Program-made: the position numbers and the translations under genes
Assembly: GCF_900215215.1 (NCBI RefSeq)
Contig: NZ_OBDR01000004.1
Location: forward strand, 62,001-126,000
Direction of reading: 5' to 3'
Source of the DNA: Methanohalophilus euhalobius
Lineage (GTDB): Archaea; Halobacteriota; Methanosarcinia; Methanosarcinales; Methanosarcinaceae
DNA: 64,000 nucleotides
Shown here: positions 1-8,801 of the stretch, in pieces
Numbering within the stretch: position 1 is the first letter of the stretch
Layout of the letters: each line of letters opens with the position of its first letter
The notes under the pieces: model-generated
What the model saw: only the letters and a program-made list of their open reading frames with translations
Databases searched by the model: none
Told to the model about the DNA's origin: nothing

Positions 1-66
1 TTGCATTTCTCCCCTATCAACAGAACGCATGGCTTCTATATAGCCTCTTTTGCCTGGTTTTTCCAA
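1..66 (-). CDS. Possible 5' fragment of a gene leaving the window, unidentified
   Basis: A reading frame on the minus strand is open from an in-frame TAA near position 90 to the left edge, with a possible TTG start at 64-66 and an ATG further in. It reads MEKPGKRGYIEAMRSVDRGE and continues out of the window. The hydrophilic composition looks more protein-like than the competing plus-strand frame, which is open from base 1 to a TAA at 112-114 and is rich in Phe and Trp. No ribosome-binding site is evident and no family is recognised. It would lie downstream of argF in the same direction. Low confidence; the plus-strand alternative (the end of a gene entering from the left) cannot be excluded. 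Confidence 0.25.
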   Translation of the reverse strand, partial: MEKPGKRGYIEAMRSVDRGEMQ

Positions 67-131
67 CGAGGGGTGACTCTGAGCATGGCATTAAAAAATA
101 TAAAGGATCACTAAAATGAAAAAGGAACAAA

Positions 132-153
132 CGGATGAGTTACTTCTCATCCG
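132..153 (-). terminator. Hairpin terminator after argF
   Basis: A perfect 8-bp inverted repeat (CGGATGAG, six-base loop, CTCATCCG) overlaps the argF stop codon. On the minus strand it is followed by a T-rich run (TTTGTTCCTTTTTC). This fits an intrinsic-type terminator ending the purD-argF transcript. Confidence 0.6.
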
Positions 154-1052
154 ATAAGTTTCAATATCAGGGCTTTCTGTGCATGCAACCGGTTTTCTGC
201 CTGATCGAAAACTACGGAATGGGTACCGTCCATAACTTCGGCCGATATCTCCTCTCCCCTGTGGGCCGGTAGGCAATGCATGACGATCACATCATTCTTT
301 GCGACATCAAGCAAATTACTGTTAATCTGGTAATCCGCCAGGTCACTCAGCCTTTTATCCCTTTCCCCTTCGTCTCCCATGGATATCCAGACATCGGTAT
401 AGAGAACGTCAGCATCAGTAGAAGCCTCTATCGGATCCCTGAGGATCTCAACCTTACCCCCCATTTCACGTGCCATACTTACGATATCATCGTCCGGTTC
501 ATAACCATCAGGACAGGCCACAGCAATCTCCATTCCTACCATGGCACAACCCAGTATCATTGAATTGCACACATTGTTGCCATCGCCTACCCAGGTAAGT
601 TTCCGGCCTTCCAGTGTGCTTTTGTACTCCTTGATTGTCAACAGGTCTGCCAGGATCTGGCAGGGGTGTTCCTTATCGGAGAGGGCATTGATCACAGGCA
701 CAGTAGCATGTTCTGCGAGTTCTTCCACGGTTGAGTGGCTGTTCACCCTGGCAGTAATAGCTGCTACATACCCGGAAAGGACCTTTGCGGTGTCTGCAAC
801 CGTTTCTCCTCTTCCTATCTGCATGTCCCTCTGGTTAAGATACAGGGAATGGCCGCCCATATCACTCATGGCCACCTCAAAGGAAACCCGGGTTCTGGTA
901 GATGATTTTTCAAAGATCATCGCAAGGCTTTTGTTTTTCAGTAGATCAGTGACCTTGCCCTTAATTCTCTTTTCTTTCAGATCCTCTCCTGTCTCCAATA
1001 TATCCAGTATATCTTCTTTGGAAAGGTCCGTCATTGACAGGACATGTTTCAT
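147..1052 (-). CDS. argF: Ornithine carbamoyltransferase
   Basis: Transfers the carbamoyl group of carbamoyl phosphate to ornithine to give citrulline in arginine synthesis; cytoplasmic. The 301-residue protein has normal family length. The carbamoyl-phosphate site STRTR is at residues 51-55, HPCQ at 129-132, the ornithine-contacting SMGDE at 224-228, and the catalytic-cysteine motif [10 protein letters not shown] at 259-268. The SMG and HCLP motifs separate it from aspartate carbamoyltransferase. The start is the ATG at the right end, four bases after the purD stop, so it is probably translated from a purD-argF message. No truncation is seen. Confidence 0.97.
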   Translation of the reverse strand: MKHVLSMTDLSKEDILDILETGEDLKEKRIKGKVTDLLKNKSLAMIFEKSSTRTRVSFEVAMSDMGGHSLYLNQRDMQIGRGETVADTAKVLSGYVAAITARVNSHSTVEELAEHATVPVINALSDKEHPCQILADLLTIKEYKSTLEGRKLTWVGDGNNVCNSMILGCAMVGMEIAVACPDGYEPDDDIVSMAREMGGKVEILRDPIEASTDADVLYTDVWISMGDEGERDKRLSDLADYQINSNLLDVAKNDVIVMHCLPAHRGEEISAEVMDGTHSVVFDQAENRLHAQKALILKLIG

Positions 1053-1056
1053 TATA

Positions 1057-2370
1057 TCAGCTCTGTTTTTGCTCTCTTATTTTATTCATATGTGTGACTT
1101 TCTTTCGTACAAGAGCCCGGGTACCGATATCCCGGCGTGAATGCAAATCGCCGATGATATTCTCAAGTGCATCCTGTGCTATTCTTTCAGCCTTGCTTAT
1201 GGAATCAGCGATACCGACAACTGCTGCGGCGCGAGATGTGCTGGTATAGATTTTCCCATCCTTTTCATCTACGCTGGAATAGAACAAAATTGCATCGCCC
1301 ATATCCCCGAAAACTATTTCTTTATCTGAATCCGGGTTATCCGGATACCCTGCAGGGACAACGTACTTACACACAGTTGCCTTCTTGCTGAACACCACAT
1401 CGAGATCTTCCAGCCGCCCTTCCACAATAGCTTCCATGACATCAAGTATATCGGTCTCAAGCAGAGGCATTATGTTCATAGCTTCGGGGTCTCCGAAACG
1501 CGCATTGAATTCTATAACCTTTGGTCCTTTACTGGTAAGAATGAACTGGCCGTAAAGGATGCCCTGATATGGAATTCCTGTAACCTCACAGAGTTTTTCT
1601 ACGGTCTTTTGCATTATGGCTTTGGCCTTTTCCAGATCATCTACCATCATGAAAGGCAGGATTACATCGGTGTCGGAATAGGCTCCCATCCCGCCGGTGT
1701 TTGGTCCAAGGTCATTTTCGAAAGCTCTCTTATGGTCCTGTACGCAGGGAGTAAAGGCAAGAGTGCTTCCATCCACAAATGCCTGCAGGGTGAATTCCTC
1801 TCCTTTCAGTTTCTCCTCAACAATCACACTATCTTTTTCGAGGATGCCAAGTGCATATTCATAGGCATCTGTAGTATCCGGCAGTTGATCACCTATAACC
1901 TTGACGCCTTTTCCTCCGGTAAGCCCGGCGGGTTTTATGGCGACATCCCCAAGTTCCTCGATATATTCTTTCAATCCATTTTCATCATTGAAGACTTTAA
2001 AAGCAGGACATCCCTCGATATTTTCTTCCTTCATGAAAGTCCTTGACCACGATTTATCGAATTCAATCTGGGCAACATCCTTTTTCGGACCCACGGAAGG
2101 TATTTTAACTTTTTCAAGAGCATCTACAAGGCCGGCTGCAAGAGGTGCTTCCGGACCTATGAATGCAATGTCTATTTTTTGCGAAGTGGCATATTCAACC
2201 ACTTTTTCCACATTTGTTTCTTTTTCAAGTAAGAAATCCCTGCAAAGCTTTGCTATACCGGGATTTTTTTTGCTCATTATTGCATACAGTTGCGGCTCTC
2301 TCTTACTTCTGGAGATGGCTTCAGCAATGGCATGTTCCCTGCCGCCTCCACCGATAAGCAAAACATTCAT
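1057..2370 (-). CDS. purD: Phosphoribosylamine-glycine ligase (GARS)
   Basis: Second step of purine synthesis: ATP-dependent joining of phosphoribosylamine and glycine to give GAR. The ATG at 2368-2370 is chosen because it directly precedes the family start [14 protein letters not shown] and has an AGAGAGGT Shine-Dalgarno eight bases upstream; a longer frame starting at 2406 adds 12 unsupported residues. The protein then has 437 residues. Visible motifs are the N-terminal glycine loop (residues 7-14), [13 protein letters not shown], the ATP-grasp segment with [15 protein letters not shown] and [11 protein letters not shown]. It lies just upstream of argF with a 4-base gap. A TATA-like box (about 2425-2435 on the minus strand) lies upstream. 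Confidence 0.96.
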   Translation of the reverse strand: MNVLLIGGGGREHAIAEAISRSKREPQLYAIMSKKNPGIAKLCRDFLLEKETNVEKVVEYATSQKIDIAFIGPEAPLAAGLVDALEKVKIPSVGPKKDVAQIEFDKSWSRTFMKEENIEGCPAFKVFNDENGLKEYIEELGDVAIKPAGLTGGKGVKVIGDQLPDTTDAYEYALGILEKDSVIVEEKLKGEEFTLQAFVDGSTLAFTPCVQDHKRAFENDLGPNTGGMGAYSDTDVILPFMMVDDLEKAKAIMQKTVEKLCEVTGIPYQGILYGQFILTSKGPKVIEFNARFGDPEAMNIMPLLETDILDVMEAIVEGRLEDLDVVFSKKATVCKYVVPAGYPDNPDSDKEIVFGDMGDAILFYSSVDEKDGKIYTSTSRAAAVVGIADSISKAERIAQDALENIIGDLHSRRDIGTRALVRKKVTHMNKIREQKQS

Positions 2371-2509
2371 CTGTAGACCTCTCTGATTAAAAATCCTATA
2401 AAACACGTTGCTAATTATTCATTTATATTATGCAAATTTGTGTTGTAAACAATTATTATTAGAATAGAGCATTCCGGATAATTAGATAAATACTTTCCGC
2501 TTTTGCTGC

Positions 2510-3052
2510 TTATTCTTCTTTGAGCAGATCGGATGCTTTCACAAGCGGATTCAATGTCACATTTTCATTCCACAAATTTGCTTCTGCTCCTTCTTCCCTG
2601 TCAACAACGGTAATCACTTCATCGACACTGGCACCGAAGTCCCTGAGAAGATTGATCGCTTCAAGAACAGATCCGCCACTTGTGGTAACGTCTTCTATCA
2701 GTATGACTTTATCTCCTTTTTCCAGATCACCTACAAATCTTCCCCTGGTTCCATAGGCCTTTGCATCCTTGCGTACGAGTAAAAGGGGAATCTCTGTTTT
2801 CAGGGAGACAGCCGTTGCAAGAGGAACTCCTCCAAGGGCCACTCCTCCAATACGGGTTGTTTTAGAAAGGTCAATCCTATCCGAGGCAACGTCAGAGATT
2901 TTTTTGAGGGTTACAGGATCTGAAATTGCCTTTTTTATATCAACGTAATATTTGCTGGTTTTTCCCGAGGCAAGGGTAAACTGGCCGAACTTGACGGCTT
3001 CACATTTCTTGAGAGCCTCTATGAGTTCATTTTTCTCATTGTTTTCCTGCAT
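2510..3052 (-). CDS. pyrE: Orotate phosphoribosyltransferase
   Basis: Converts orotate and PRPP to OMP in pyrimidine synthesis. The protein has 180 residues, typical of the archaeal stand-alone enzyme. The PRPP-binding loop EDVTTSGGS is at residues 120-128, and the flexible-loop region around RKDAKAYGTRG (94-104) is present. The start ATG lies 18 bases after the stop of the membrane gene to its right, so the two probably share a transcript. No OMP decarboxylase is fused or adjacent. Confidence 0.95.
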   Translation of the reverse strand: MQENNEKNELIEALKKCEAVKFGQFTLASGKTSKYYVDIKKAISDPVTLKKISDVASDRIDLSKTTRIGGVALGGVPLATAVSLKTEIPLLLVRKDAKAYGTRGRFVGDLEKGDKVILIEDVTTSGGSVLEAINLLRDFGASVDEVITVVDREEGAEANLWNENVTLNPLVKASDLLKEE

Positions 3053-3070
3053 GGCATAGATCTCCTGAGG

Positions 3071-3607
3071 TTACCAGGGTTCTTTCTTGATTCCAAGTAT
3101 GTAACCTATTATATTGGTACCTATGTGTAAAAGGGGTGTTAGTATCAGTAACACTATAATGATATTCAGGGTGAAATTTGCAACAAACCACTGTGGGGAT
3201 ACCAGGTAGGTCAATATCCACGCACCTGCTACAAAATCAAGCTGATCTGCAACCGGCAAAGGAGCTCCTCTTTTCAGGTTAATTCTTCTTTTAACAAAAC
3301 TCATTGCCATATCACCAAGAAGAGAACCAATCGAAAGAGCAGCAATAGTAATGAGTACATCCGGAATTGTAAACCCAAATGGTGGTAATCTAATCCCCAT
3401 AAATTCGATTTGGGTAAAGGCAATCCACGTTTGTAGGATCCCCGCAACGATTCCAATTAAACTTCCTGCGACAAATCCCCGTATTGTTTTTCCGTCACCA
3501 AGTATTCTTCTTCCGTCCACCATGGTCCTTTTGCCATCAATGGGTCTTCCTCCTCCTAAAAGAGCTGCAAAAGGACTCGGAAGGTAGGCAGGTACCATTA
3601 ACCACAC
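3071..3607 (-). CDS. carS: CDP-archaeol synthase
   Basis: Activates unsaturated archaetidic acid with CTP to give CDP-archaeol for ether-lipid synthesis; integral membrane protein. The sequence has the family signature near the N terminus (PAYLPSPFAALLGGGRPID, then RRILGDGKTIRG) and hydrophobic spans around residues 45-65, 78-95 and 145-170. The GTG at 3605-3607 gives 178 residues, but conserved-looking frame (KTLDTIILAVWLM) continues upstream to about 3640 with no ATG, GTG or TTG. The TATA box at 3669-3676 predicts transcription starting near 3646, so the true start may be a rare codon such as CTG at 3638-3640. Likely co-transcribed with pyrE. Confidence 0.9.
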   Translation of the reverse strand: MWLMVPAYLPSPFAALLGGGRPIDGKRTMVDGRRILGDGKTIRGFVAGSLIGIVAGILQTWIAFTQIEFMGIRLPPFGFTIPDVLITIAALSIGSLLGDMAMSFVKRRINLKRGAPLPVADQLDFVAGAWILTYLVSPQWFVANFTLNIIIVLLILTPLLHIGTNIIGYILGIKKEPW

Positions 3608-3664
3608 AGCGAGGATAATTGTATCAAGCGTCTTGATCAGCCCCTTTTGACTTCAATTACTTTC

Positions 3665-3680
3665 GTTTTTATATAAGGGT
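3665..3680 (-). promoter_or_regulatory. TATA-box promoter for carS-pyrE
   Basis: The minus strand reads CTTATATAAAAAC here, a strong archaeal TATA element. A start site about 26 bases downstream would fall near 3646, which leaves almost no leader before the conserved CarS frame. Confidence 0.55.
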
Positions 3681-3856
3681 TTGCCGTTTTTTCCTGTATT
3701 ACCGGTGGAATTTGAACAATTCCCTGAACATGATTCCTTTGAGGGAATCACTATCAGTTCAAACAATTAACAGCGTGAACTAAACTAGGCAAATCCCTTT
3801 ATACCTGAAAAACTTTCCTTTTGCTAATATAATTCTTACAGGACAGGTTTGTATAG

Positions 3857-4786
3857 ATGAACTCTCAAAACCTCATTTCCAGAAAAAATCTGATTTTTGC
3901 AACTGTTACAACATTCGGGATACTCGCAGCTTTGATAACTATTGGAATGCTGACACCCCTTGTGGTTCAGCTATTTAGTGATATGCAAATAGGTATGGAT
4001 GCAACATATTTCAATAACAGGACAGGTCCTATTGCCGGTTTACTTGTAATCCTGCTATGTGCCTGCCTGCTTGTCACCTATATTTCCGGCAGGTATATTG
4101 GTGTCCTCCTTGGAAGTATAATTTTATTTTCTGCACTTATGGCAGTTTTGTCTCCTGCCGGGAATATGCTTGTAGACATTTCTATAATCCCCATGCTTGC
4201 GGTTTTTGCTGCATCCCTGTACAGGTTAGTTCATGTTATGAGAAAACGCACTGGCAAATCCCGTCTCAAAGGAATAGGTGCCCATGTAATCCATATTGGG
4301 ATTTTGCTGGTGATATTCGGTACTATTTTCAGTTCAGCAATGAAAGTAGAAGATTCAGCTGTAGTTAGCATTGGTGAGGAAACATCATTTGAGGGAATCC
4401 CTTATTCTGTAAGTGTGATGGGCATGGCTTCAAATTTTGAAGGTACTCCCTATGACAATTATCCCGGTTCATCTTATGCAACGAATGTTGGACTTGTAAT
4501 TTCCAAAAACGGGAATGAGTTCGACAGGGGTATAGTTCGGTATATAACCGATATAAAATGGAGGCAGACATATACTTCTACATACATCAATCGGGGAATT
4601 ATGGAGGAAGTTTTTATTGCCCCCAAGGCCCTCGATGAAAAATCAGGGGAAGTTGACCTGTATGTGCGGGTAGTTCCATTTATCAGTTTTCTCTGGGCTG
4701 GTATTTACATAATGCTTGGGGGTATGTTCATACTGCTTCTTGGAAGTACAGTGTTGCCAGACAGTGAAAATGAGGTGGTCACATGA
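3857..4786 (+). CDS. CcmF C-terminal-half protein (split heme lyase)
   Basis: The 309-residue membrane protein has about five N-terminal hydrophobic spans (around 15-38, 55-75, 78-98, 108-125 and 140-160), then an extracytoplasmic soluble region (about 165-270), and a last span near 273-297. This is the layout of the C-terminal part of bacterial CcmF, the heme-apocytochrome c ligase. Its stop overlaps the start of the next gene (ATGA), which encodes the N-terminal CcmF half. The call rests mainly on that pairing and on the topology, since this half carries no short diagnostic motif. A TATA-like element lies at about 3826-3835. The two halves together are near bacterial CcmF length, but in reversed gene order. 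Confidence 0.7.
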   Translation: MNSQNLISRKNLIFATVTTFGILAALITIGMLTPLVVQLFSDMQIGMDATYFNNRTGPIAGLLVILLCACLLVTYISGRYIGVLLGSIILFSALMAVLSPAGNMLVDISIIPMLAVFAASLYRLVHVMRKRTGKSRLKGIGAHVIHIGILLVIFGTIFSSAMKVEDSAVVSIGEETSFEGIPYSVSVMGMASNFEGTPYDNYPGSSYATNVGLVISKNGNEFDRGIVRYITDIKWRQTYTSTYINRGIMEEVFIAPKALDEKSGEVDLYVRVVPFISFLWAGIYIMLGGMFILLLGSTVLPDSENEVVT

Positions 4787-5832
4787 ATTTTGGTATGATT
4801 ATTATATGGTTGGCATTTCTTTTTGGTTTGCTTGCTATGGTCTATTCATACCTGGGTTTTCGCAGGGAAGATGAGAAGTACCGGATACTTTCATCAAGAC
4901 TTGAAATTACCTGTGCTGTTTTGGTCACAGTTGCCTCTGTCATGCTGATGTACTATCTTTATGATGTTGCCGCGTTCTTTGAGTATGTTTATACTCATTC
5001 CAGTCTTGATCTTTCCACGTACTATCGTCTTTCAGCTTTCTGGGCAGGTCAGGAAGGTTCACTTTTGTTGTGGGCCTGGGCCATTTCGGTTATGCTTTTG
5101 GTCCTCAGGTATGCCTCCCGCTTTTCTACAGGAAACGTATTCACGGTCACAAGGATACTGTCCCTGGGTATTCTTTCGGTATTCCTCATGCTGCTTGTAC
5201 TTGACAATCCGTTTGCAGTATATTACTCAAAAGCCGGCTCCATTATGGTAAGCAACTGGAATCCGTTTATCCATCCCTATCACCTAACAGATGGACAGGG
5301 CATGAATCCGCTGCTTCGCAATCCCTGGATGGCTATCCATCCTCCCATCCTTTTTTTGGGTTATGCAGCTTTTACTATTCCTTTTACATCTGCTATTGCG
5401 GGTCTGCTCCTTAATGACAGCAGCTGGCGCAAAATCGCCAATAACTGGATGCGGATTTCCTGGTTATTCCTGACTGCAGGGATAGGTCTGGGTGGTTTCT
5501 GGGCCTATGAGGTTCTTGGCTGGGGTGCATGGTACTGGAGCTGGGATCCGGTTGAGACCTCTTCGCTGATTCCCTGGATAACCGCGACAGCTTATCTGCA
5601 TACAATATACGGCAGACAGGGACAGTTCAGGTTCTTGGCGCCAGCAATGGCTATTTTCTCATTTATACTTGTAATTTTTGCAACTTTTGTTACGAGAAGT
5701 GGTATGTGGGCTTCTGTCCATTCCTGGCAGGATTTCAATGCAGAAAGCCTCTTAATAGGTATATTCCTGGCAGGAGTTACTCTTGCGGGAACATCGCTAC
5801 TTGCAAAAAGGTATTTTGAAGAACAGGATTGA
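4783..5832 (+). CDS. CcmF N-terminal-half protein with WWD domain
   Basis: Heme-handling membrane protein of cytochrome c maturation system I. In the 349 residues the tryptophan-rich WWD signature WGAWYWSWDPVE is at 247-258. Conserved CcmF blocks FWAGQEGSLLLW (86-97) and MAIHPPILFLGY (183-194, with His186) are present, as is a second candidate heme-ligand His273 in YLHTIYG. At least eight hydrophobic spans are visible. The protein ends after the span following TFVTRSG, where bacterial CcmF would continue into the part encoded by the preceding gene. Start and stop overlap (ATGA) implies translational coupling. ccmABC lie about 31 kb away at 36.7-38.9 kb; no ccmE, ccmH or ccmI is seen in the window. 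Confidence 0.85.
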   Translation: MNFGMIIIWLAFLFGLLAMVYSYLGFRREDEKYRILSSRLEITCAVLVTVASVMLMYYLYDVAAFFEYVYTHSSLDLSTYYRLSAFWAGQEGSLLLWAWAISVMLLVLRYASRFSTGNVFTVTRILSLGILSVFLMLLVLDNPFAVYYSKAGSIMVSNWNPFIHPYHLTDGQGMNPLLRNPWMAIHPPILFLGYAAFTIPFTSAIAGLLLNDSSWRKIANNWMRISWLFLTAGIGLGGFWAYEVLGWGAWYWSWDPVETSSLIPWITATAYLHTIYGRQGQFRFLAPAMAIFSFILVIFATFVTRSGMWASVHSWQDFNAESLLIGIFLAGVTLAGTSLLAKRYFEEQD

Positions 5833-5900
5833 AACTGTTCTTTGCTTTTTATTTATAGTGGGCAAAAGCCAAGGTATCAGGACCTTGTCGAGAAGGGACT

Positions 5901-6113
5901 TTATACACGATCTTTAAAATTGTATGTTACGTTCTGACTGCAGTCCTCACTGGCATAGAGAAGAGCTTTGACATGTTGCTGTAGCCTATCACAATTCCTG
6001 ATTATTGTAAACAAGGCGTCTTTTTGCTTGTTGTTAATTACTCCTTACTCGCCTTTAGCGAGCAAATCGCTGAAACCTTTGATGGATGCAAGAGGTCTTT
6101 GTAAATCCCTTGC
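5901..6113 (-). pseudogene. Remnant of a histidine-kinase dimerisation (HisKA-like) domain
   Basis: This gene-free stretch (5833-6155) translates on the minus strand as DLQRPLASIKGFSDLLAKGE, a TAA at 6045-6047, then GVINNKQKDALFTIIRNCDR and a tail ending in VTYNFKDRV before a stop at 5901-5903. It resembles the first helix (H-box region, normally a His-Asp/Glu-Leu-Arg-x-Pro-Leu pattern) and second helix of a sensor kinase. The His position is occupied by Arg, another stop lies at 6114-6116, and no ATPase domain follows. I read it as a decayed fragment of a methanogen-type two-component kinase. It sits directly downstream of proB, so proB read-through could transcribe it. Confidence 0.55.
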
Positions 6114-6155
6114 TTATATTGGTGAGGATGCTATTAACACGCTATATATTAATAC

Positions 6156-7304
6156 TTATATATTAAATCCTTCTTTAAAAAGCCCTATGTTATCTTTGTT
6201 TAAAACATTGTCATAATTTTTGTATCCCAGGATATCTGCTATCATATTGGTATGTTTCCCCTTTATTTTCTGCAATTCATCTGAGGTGTAATCCGTAATT
6301 CCTTTCCCGAATACCTGCCCGTTGCACTCGAGTTTTACTATATCTCCGCGATCAAAATCACCCTTTAAACCAATTACACCCGAAGGCAGGAGACTCATGC
6401 GGTTTCTTACCGCATCTCTGGCTCCTTCATCTACCACGATTGTGCCTGAGGAATGAGCAAGTAAAATCCATCGAATGCGGTTCTTATGGACTTCTCCTTC
6501 AGCTAAAAACAGGGTGCCGATTTCTTCACCCTCCATTATTTTGAGGATTGCATTTTGGATAGAGCTGTTTGCAATTACCATATGGCAGCCTGCCATATTG
6601 CATATTTTGGCAGCATCTATCTTTGTCCTCATGCCACCGGTCCCTTTTGTACTTGAAGGGCTCCCTCCATAACTTTCTATAGTTGGTGTAATCTCAGACA
6701 CAGTTTTCAGTAATACAGCATCCCTGTGCCTTTTAGGATTTTTATCATATAAACCATCAATATCCGATAGGAGTATCAGCAGATCGGCTTCCATTTTGCT
6801 GGCAACCATTGCCGAAAGCCTGTCATTATCTCCAAGGGTAGCTTCTATCTCGTGCACGCAGGTACTGTCATTCTCATTGATAATCGGGATTACCCCATAT
6901 TCCAGTAATGTGGATATGCTGTTTCTAAGGTTGAGATAGGTTAACCTGCTGGTAAAGGAGTCATAGGTCAAAAGAATCTGAGCAACATTGAGATCGTAAG
7001 TACTAAAAGCCTCCATCCATTTTTGCATCAAAATATTTTGACCAACAGCTGCTGCTGCCTGTCGGACCGGAATTTCCCGTGGCTTACAGCCAAGTTGCAT
7101 CAGGTCAATCCCCACTCCTATGGAGCCAGAGCTGACAAGAATGACTTCTTTTCCCAGACTGTGGAGGTATGCAATCTGTGAGGCTACATGTTTCATGAAT
7201 TCTTCATTCAATCCTCCACAATCATTACTTATTGAAGTTGTTCCTATTTTGATAACAACTTTTTTTGCGTTGTCAAGGATGACTTTTCTCTTGCTCAAAA
7301 TCAC
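6156..7304 (-). CDS. proB: Glutamate 5-kinase
   Basis: Phosphorylates glutamate to glutamyl 5-phosphate, the first step of proline synthesis. The 382-residue protein has the amino-acid-kinase domain first (VVIKIGTTSIS near residue 16, SSGSIGVGIDL near 60, INENDST near 150, KGTGGMRTKIDAA near 225) and a C-terminal PUA domain (about 285-360, including GVIGLKGDFDRGDIV). It is 17 bases downstream of proA and forms a proA-proB unit in the order opposite to the common bacterial proB-proA. The presence of PUA is normal for the full-length enzyme. Confidence 0.95.
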   Translation of the reverse strand: MILSKRKVILDNAKKVVIKIGTTSISNDCGGLNEEFMKHVASQIAYLHSLGKEVILVSSGSIGVGIDLMQLGCKPREIPVRQAAAAVGQNILMQKWMEAFSTYDLNVAQILLTYDSFTSRLTYLNLRNSISTLLEYGVIPIINENDSTCVHEIEATLGDNDRLSAMVASKMEADLLILLSDIDGLYDKNPKRHRDAVLLKTVSEITPTIESYGGSPSSTKGTGGMRTKIDAAKICNMAGCHMVIANSSIQNAILKIMEGEEIGTLFLAEGEVHKNRIRWILLAHSSGTIVVDEGARDAVRNRMSLLPSGVIGLKGDFDRGDIVKLECNGQVFGKGITDYTSDELQKIKGKHTNMIADILGYKNYDNVLNKDNIGLFKEGFNI

Positions 7305-7321
7305 AATCCCCGGATGTTATT

Positions 7322-8665
7322 TCAAATGATGTCGCTTATCTGTTTATCCAGTTTCCTGTGGGTAAATTGTTTTGCATTATCTCCTGCATAATCGGATACC
7401 CTGTCACCGTTACCCAGAAGAATATACTTGTATATCAAAAGACCTTCCATTCCTACAGGTCCACGTGCATGTATTTTATTTGTGCTGATGCCAACCTCTG
7501 CCCCTTTACCATACCTGAAACCATCGGCAAATCTTGTAGAGGCATTTACCATGACGCTTGAGGAATCCACAAGATCGGCAAATGTGCGGCGCTTGTCCTT
7601 GTTCTTGGTGACAATGCAATCCGTATGATGGGAACCGTACCTGTTAATATGATCAATTGCTTCACCTATTGAATCAACCGTTTTCACAGACAGTATCAAA
7701 TCATTATATTCAGTGCTCCAATCTTCATCGGATGCTTTTTTTACATCTTTGATGCCTGCATCTTCTGCAATAGTGTATGCTTTCTCATCCAGGCGGATCT
7801 CTACACCTGCTTTAACGAATTTTTCGATCATTCCGAGCAGGAACTTGCCTGTGATATCACTGTTTACAAGCAGTGTTTCCATTGCGTTGCACACTGCCGG
7901 ATACTGTACTTTTGAATCATAGCAGACATCAATCGCTTTTTCCATATCTGCTTCATTGTCTACATAGACATGGCATATTCCGTCTGCATGACCCAGTACG
8001 GGTATCCTGGTGTTATCCTGTATGAACTTCACAAAAGCGTTCGACCCACGGGGTATAAGCAGGTCTATATAGGAATCAAGTGCCAGGATGTCCATTACCT
8101 CTTCCCGGGTTTCCATCAGTTGGAAGGCTGTTGCAGGAATATCCCCGGTTTCTTCCAGGGCATTTTTAAGTATGTTGAAAATAGTACGGTTTGAATTTAA
8201 GGCCTCACTCCCCCCCTTAAATATCGTTGCATTACCGCTTTTCAGGCAGAGGGACATGATCTGCGGAACAACATCAGGACGTGACTCGAAAATAACCCCT
8301 ATAAGGCCTATCGGGCAACTTACCTGATACAATTCCAGCCCATCGTCAAGCTCTAAGCAGCTGAGAGTTTTGCCTGTCGGGTCTTCAAGTTCCATGACAT
8401 CTTTTATACCTGCGATCATTCCATCGATCTTGCTATCATTTACTTTTAGCCTGTCCACAAGAGCCTGTGAGATTTCCCCTTGATCTTTTAACTGCTCAGC
8501 GGCTTCGAGGTCTTTGCGGTTTGCCTCTTGTATTGAGTTTCTATTTTGATCGAGGGCCTCTGCCATTGCTTCAAGCCCTTTATTTTTTAGGAGTGTATTT
8601 ATGCTGGCAAGTTTGATGGAGGCATCTTTTGCTGGTATGACTTTTTTCTCTGTATTATCGGTCAT
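7322..8665 (-). CDS. proA: Gamma-glutamyl phosphate reductase
   Basis: NADPH-dependent reduction of glutamyl 5-phosphate to glutamate semialdehyde in proline synthesis. The 447-residue protein has the aldehyde-dehydrogenase fold. The catalytic cysteine lies in AVCNAMETLLV (about residue 268), and the blocks GLIGVIFESRPDVVPQI, GNATIFKGGSEA, IPVLGHADGICHVYVD and FADGFRYGKGAEVGIS are all recognisable. An AGGTG Shine-Dalgarno precedes the ATG by about six bases. Co-transcribed with proB immediately downstream. Confidence 0.95.
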   Translation of the reverse strand: MTDNTEKKVIPAKDASIKLASINTLLKNKGLEAMAEALDQNRNSIQEANRKDLEAAEQLKDQGEISQALVDRLKVNDSKIDGMIAGIKDVMELEDPTGKTLSCLELDDGLELYQVSCPIGLIGVIFESRPDVVPQIMSLCLKSGNATIFKGGSEALNSNRTIFNILKNALEETGDIPATAFQLMETREEVMDILALDSYIDLLIPRGSNAFVKFIQDNTRIPVLGHADGICHVYVDNEADMEKAIDVCYDSKVQYPAVCNAMETLLVNSDITGKFLLGMIEKFVKAGVEIRLDEKAYTIAEDAGIKDVKKASDEDWSTEYNDLILSVKTVDSIGEAIDHINRYGSHHTDCIVTKNKDKRRTFADLVDSSSVMVNASTRFADGFRYGKGAEVGISTNKIHARGPVGMEGLLIYKYILLGNGDRVSDYAGDNAKQFTHRKLDKQISDII

Positions 8666-8768
8666 GGGAACACCTGATTATATGGTTGTAACTATGGCAA
8701 AAGCAAATAGGATCATCATATAAAAAAAGCTTTGAGCTATTTAATTGGGGGGGTTATAAAATAGTAGG

Positions 8769-8793
8769 TGAAGTAGGCAGGGCGCCTACTTCA
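8769..8793 (-). terminator. Terminator of the mcr operon
   Basis: A perfect 10-bp inverted repeat (TGAAGTAGGC, 5-base loop, GCCTACTTCA) lies just beyond the mcrA stop. On the minus strand it is followed by a short stretch containing ATTTTATAA. Its position at the end of the operon supports a terminator or 3'-end stabilising hairpin. Confidence 0.65.
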
Positions 8794-8801
8794 TATTGTG
8801 C

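Noticed and set aside
1901-2386. 161-codon plus-strand frame
   Set aside because: Antisense shadow of purD.
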